Shown here piece by piece: positions 60,570-64,000 of a stretch of DNA of 64,000 bases. The position numbers and the translations under genes are program-made. Every line of letters begins with the position of its first letter. Position 1 is the first letter of the stretch. The notes beneath the pieces are model-generated. The model saw only the letters and a list, made by a program, of their open reading frames with translations. It was not told where the DNA came from and did no database searches. This DNA is from Lates calcarifer (taxonomy: Eukaryota; Chordata; Actinopteri; Centropomidae). Where the stretch lies: assembly GCF_001640805.2 (NCBI RefSeq), contig NC_066838.1, forward strand, positions 17,231,506-17,295,505, written 5' to 3'.

Positions 60570-63500
60570 GGTGTATCTGTCTTTTTTTTTCTACCTTTAT
60601 TTGGAACTATCAGTCTATTTGTTTGCTTCACAGGCACTCATACACTAGACACGGCATTTGAACTCAGTCAATGTCAAATTAATGTGGCAGCACAGAAACA
60701 CACACATTCAGGAGGAAACAGTGTACACAACAAGATGCAAAGCCAGATCCAGGTTATTTTTGTCCCCCAACCCCCAAACACAGTCTGGGTGGCAGCACAT
60801 CATCCTGGTTGCCAGAATTTATGAGAGGTGCTTTTCACATCATTGTGCTCCCGTGCCCCAAACAATAACTGCGGAATGAGACGGTGCAACCCCAGAAGAG
60901 ACAAGAGCTCTGCCCGCATGCCAAACAATGCACTGACATGCATGTAAATCGCACACAAACAAAAGTAGATAGAGAATCACATGCCGCTGCGTGTGGAGAA
61001 CACGTTCTTATGCTGGAAAAACAAATTTATGAAAGTCCCTTAAGACAAAACACAGGCTTTGTGAGATTGAAAGAAAAGGGGCACTAACAGAGAGAGAAAA
61101 CTAGGAAAATGAGAGGAGCCACAGTGATGCTGCAAAAATAAAATTCAGTATCTGCATCAGCATGCACCACGGCATCATCATCCTCTGGAGAGGCAGCTAG
61201 GATCCTTTCATCTTAACTCCTCTCCCTCCCTCTCTCTCTCTCTCTCTCCTTTTTTTCTGTGACTGCATCATGGATATGCGAGACACTGAGGACGCACAGT
61301 CCTCATTGTTGCCAAAGACATTCACTTTCAGAGGCAAACACACACACACAGCCCACGCCTGCAACTTCAGTTATTCGGCTGATGTCCAGTGAGTGGCAAT
61401 AAGGTGAAAATATGAAAGAGGGGCCTTGAGATTCTTGATTTTCTTTTCTGATTTCTATCTATCTAGTCTGAAATATTTTTTTTATTTTGCTCATATCTTT
61501 TCTTTTTTGTGCTATTATTTCTATTTATCCCTCTTCTCACAATGATTACTATCAACCAAAGCTCTTTCAAACATTAGAATCTAACGAATCCAACAGCAAT
61601 AATTGAAGGTTTTAACATAAAGGAATAGGAAAAATAATAGCTCAGTCCATTCTAATTTGATGATGATTTTCAATGTGTGTTATATTTCCAAACAAAACAG
61701 AGAGTGATATTTCTAATTATCCTCGAGAGTATCATGGTTGGACTTTTTACAAAGATACTCAGGGTCTCAGTGGGTCACCTGTGCCATCTGTAGGCCACAC
61801 ATCACAACTCACTGAGATGCTGTAAAGTGACTTTGATGCACACCCATATTCATGATATGTGCAGATATTTGTTGATACCACACGCCTAAATTTATTTATA
61901 GCACACTGAGTAATTTTTATTTGTTCATAGAACAAATAACTTCACTTGCACACTCCGGCTGCATATAAAACAAAAATGTTGACTTTGAATATCAAAGTAG
62001 GATGTTAGTGACAGTATGAAGCTTGAGTTGGTGAGAGCGGGGACCTTAGCTGTCACTGCAGCTGAAGAGTTTGTCTTCTTCTTTTTTCATCTGTGGTGGA
62101 GCCAGGGGTTGTGTAACACATTATCTACACACACACACACGCACACACACATACACATAGACACAAAACAGTGGGGAACATTACCATAACTCTGCATTCT
62201 CACCACTCCAGTGTCAGTCTTGTATCTCCACGACAAACGGTGCCCTCTACTGTCGCCTCCTCATACTGCTCCATCCACCACTGCACAGCAAAGGTTAAGG
62301 AGGAAGGAGTTAGAGCTGATAAAAGATTGTCTTTAATGTTTGGCATCGTTAATGAATTCCATACCACAGCAGTTATGGGAGTAGGAAAACCACTTTTACA
62401 ACCAAACACTGTTTGATCATGCTAACACCATATGTACAGGAAAGCACATTGAAAAGTGTATAAAGTATTTATATGAGAAGACTCAAAGTCAAGAACGGTG
62501 GAGACAGCCACAGTCTAATGGATTTGTCCTTTTTCAAACACTGATTATAGATATTTATCAATTACATTGATCTCTGGAGTACATGTATATACACAAAACA
62601 ACGATAAACCTTTTTGGGGCGTCTGCAATAATTCTCAAAAATATTTCACAATACTGCTGTATGTACAATAACAGAATTTACATTGAAAAATTCTATTGTA
62701 CGTATATTTTGAGTATCACTTCAGTCACCAGTTATCCTCAATGCCACCAAGCTCAAAAGAGATACTCACATACTGTATATATCTAACCTCTGGTTCATAT
62801 CCATACAAAGTACAGCAGCCTATGCAGTACCTGGGCCTTCTGTCTCGGTACGGTTTCTGAAATATGTTCACACACTGATGATCTCACATACAAAAATAGA
62901 TGTTGTCTAGTCAGCTGACAACTTGATGTACAGTAACACAAAGCATCCACCTGCAAAAAAACAAAAACAAAAACAAAAAAAACAACCAGGAAAACAAGTA
63001 ATTGTTAAAATATTAGCTATATCCTTCCAACCCACTATGTCGCAAATAAACAGCGCTGTTCTTCTGCTCCACAAAAAAGTAAAACCTCCCTCTCAGTCCG
63101 GGCTTCAGCGTTTTCTTCTGAAACACGTCATCGGTTTTCACACAACAGAAGGTGATTGAGAAAGAGCCGCAGGCAGAATAAGAAATATTAGCGCTACAAA
63201 CCAAACAACAATCTGAAACCAAAGCGGGACGAAACCATACAAAAACATCACTACTGTAGGTAGATATCTTTTTTTTTTTTCCCCTTCAGGAAGCGTATAG
63301 TGAAACAGAATGAACAGGAGAGTGGCTTTCGCTAAATGAGCTTCTCACAGTCTGGATGGGGGGTGGGGGGGTCAAACTGCATTTGAGTGCACTTAAGGCA
63401 GGTAGGCAATTCCAACACTGTCTGAGTGGGCTCCTCGACTGGCCACTCAGTGGGGTGGCGGGGTGGGAGGGGTCTAGACAGCGTCATCAGATGCAACGCA

Positions 63501-64000
63501 ATGCCACTGCAGCTGTCCAGGCTCAACCCTCACTGCTTAACATGGTCTGACAACCATAGAGAGAAGGAAAAAAGATGGATGGGAAAAAGAGAGAAAGAGA
63601 GAGAGAGAATGGTAACTGATGTTATTTTTCAGTGTCCAGCAGGTGGTTGAGGTGTGAAGTGGAAAGTCCCCGTTCTTCGTTCACCATGAACGTGAAACAT
63701 GGCGGCTGTGGGAACCCGCCTGCCATTGTCCTCAGTTTCCCCTCAATCTGCCGAACTGCTCTCGTTCCTCTCAAGATATCTCTGTCACACAAAAGAGACA
63801 AGTAGAGACTTCTTCAACATAGACCGAACTTAAAGCACTTAAAACAAAAACTAGGATTGCAGCTTGTGCAATACAGATAGAACATCTCATCTGAATACAT
63901 TCACGTAGGTTTCCGTACGCATGGTACGGATGGGAAATCAGTCTGTCATCGACTGAAGTTCATGTCCCTTGAGTTGCCGGTCCAAGAGGAGAGCTGAAGT
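60570..64000. other. Region downstream of pcbp4 with no recognised gene
   Basis: Mostly AT-rich sequence with CT (about 61230-61248) and AC (about 62130-62152) tracts. Short open frames show no family signature. The rightmost part may be the 3' UTR and last exon of a minus-strand gene lying mostly beyond the window (see 63622-63781), but nothing here identifies it. Confidence 0.6.
63622..63781 (-). other. Possible terminal exon of an unidentified minus-strand gene
   Basis: On the minus strand a good acceptor (TTGTCTCTTTTGTGTGACAG) ends at 63782. Two continuations are open: a 12-codon phase-0 frame reading RYLERNESSSAD then stop, and a 52-codon phase-1 frame from DILRGTRAVRQIEG to LNHLLDTEK ending at TAA 63624-63622. 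I recognise neither. Without the upstream exon this could be chance. Confidence 0.25.

Overview
The window looks like nuclear DNA from a ray-finned fish, most likely a percomorph teleost. The reasons are vertebrate gene structure with GT-AG introns, long AT-rich introns, many AC/GT, CT and GATA microsatellites, and several repeat families I recognise from percomorph genomes. There are no bacterial-style operons, no CRISPR array, and no rRNA or tRNA gene that I can see. I found no previously undescribed biological system. The window holds two conserved vertebrate genes plus a rich layer of transposon relics.

Left part (about 0.6-12 kb, minus strand): dag1, dystroglycan. Two coding exons (5858-6202 and 2157-4466, read right to left) give an 884-residue precursor with signal peptide, alpha- and beta-dystroglycan, one membrane segment and the PPPY dystrophin-binding tail. 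A long 3' UTR lies to the left. A GC-richer promoter with a probable non-coding first exon lies near 11.76-12.0 kb.

Middle (about 12.2-24.9 kb): intergenic DNA between two divergently transcribed genes. I see no supported gene here, only repeats and low-complexity tracts.

Right part (about 25-60.6 kb, plus strand): pcbp4, a poly(rC)-binding protein with three KH domains. A GC-rich 5' UTR exon near 25.0-25.48 kb is followed by a 12 kb intron. Thirteen coding exons between 37,740 and 59,939 join cleanly in frame to 446 codons, and an ATTAAA poly(A) signal lies at 60,541. Exon 8 (24 codons, phase 0 at both ends) has no counterpart in the mammalian PCBP4 protein as I remember it and is a good candidate cassette exon.

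The pcbp4 introns carry nested and paired mobile-element relics. These include a hAT-like element with a degenerate 8-bp target duplication, a LINE 3' end inserted into an older repeat, a TIR-bounded element and a decayed retropepsin-bearing Ty3/gypsy fragment. The last 3.4 kb (60.57-64.0 kb) holds no gene I can name. Its far right may contain the 3' end of a minus-strand gene lying mostly outside the window. The two genes work in different processes (cell-matrix linkage and RNA binding); their nearness fits conserved synteny with human 3p21, not a shared pathway.
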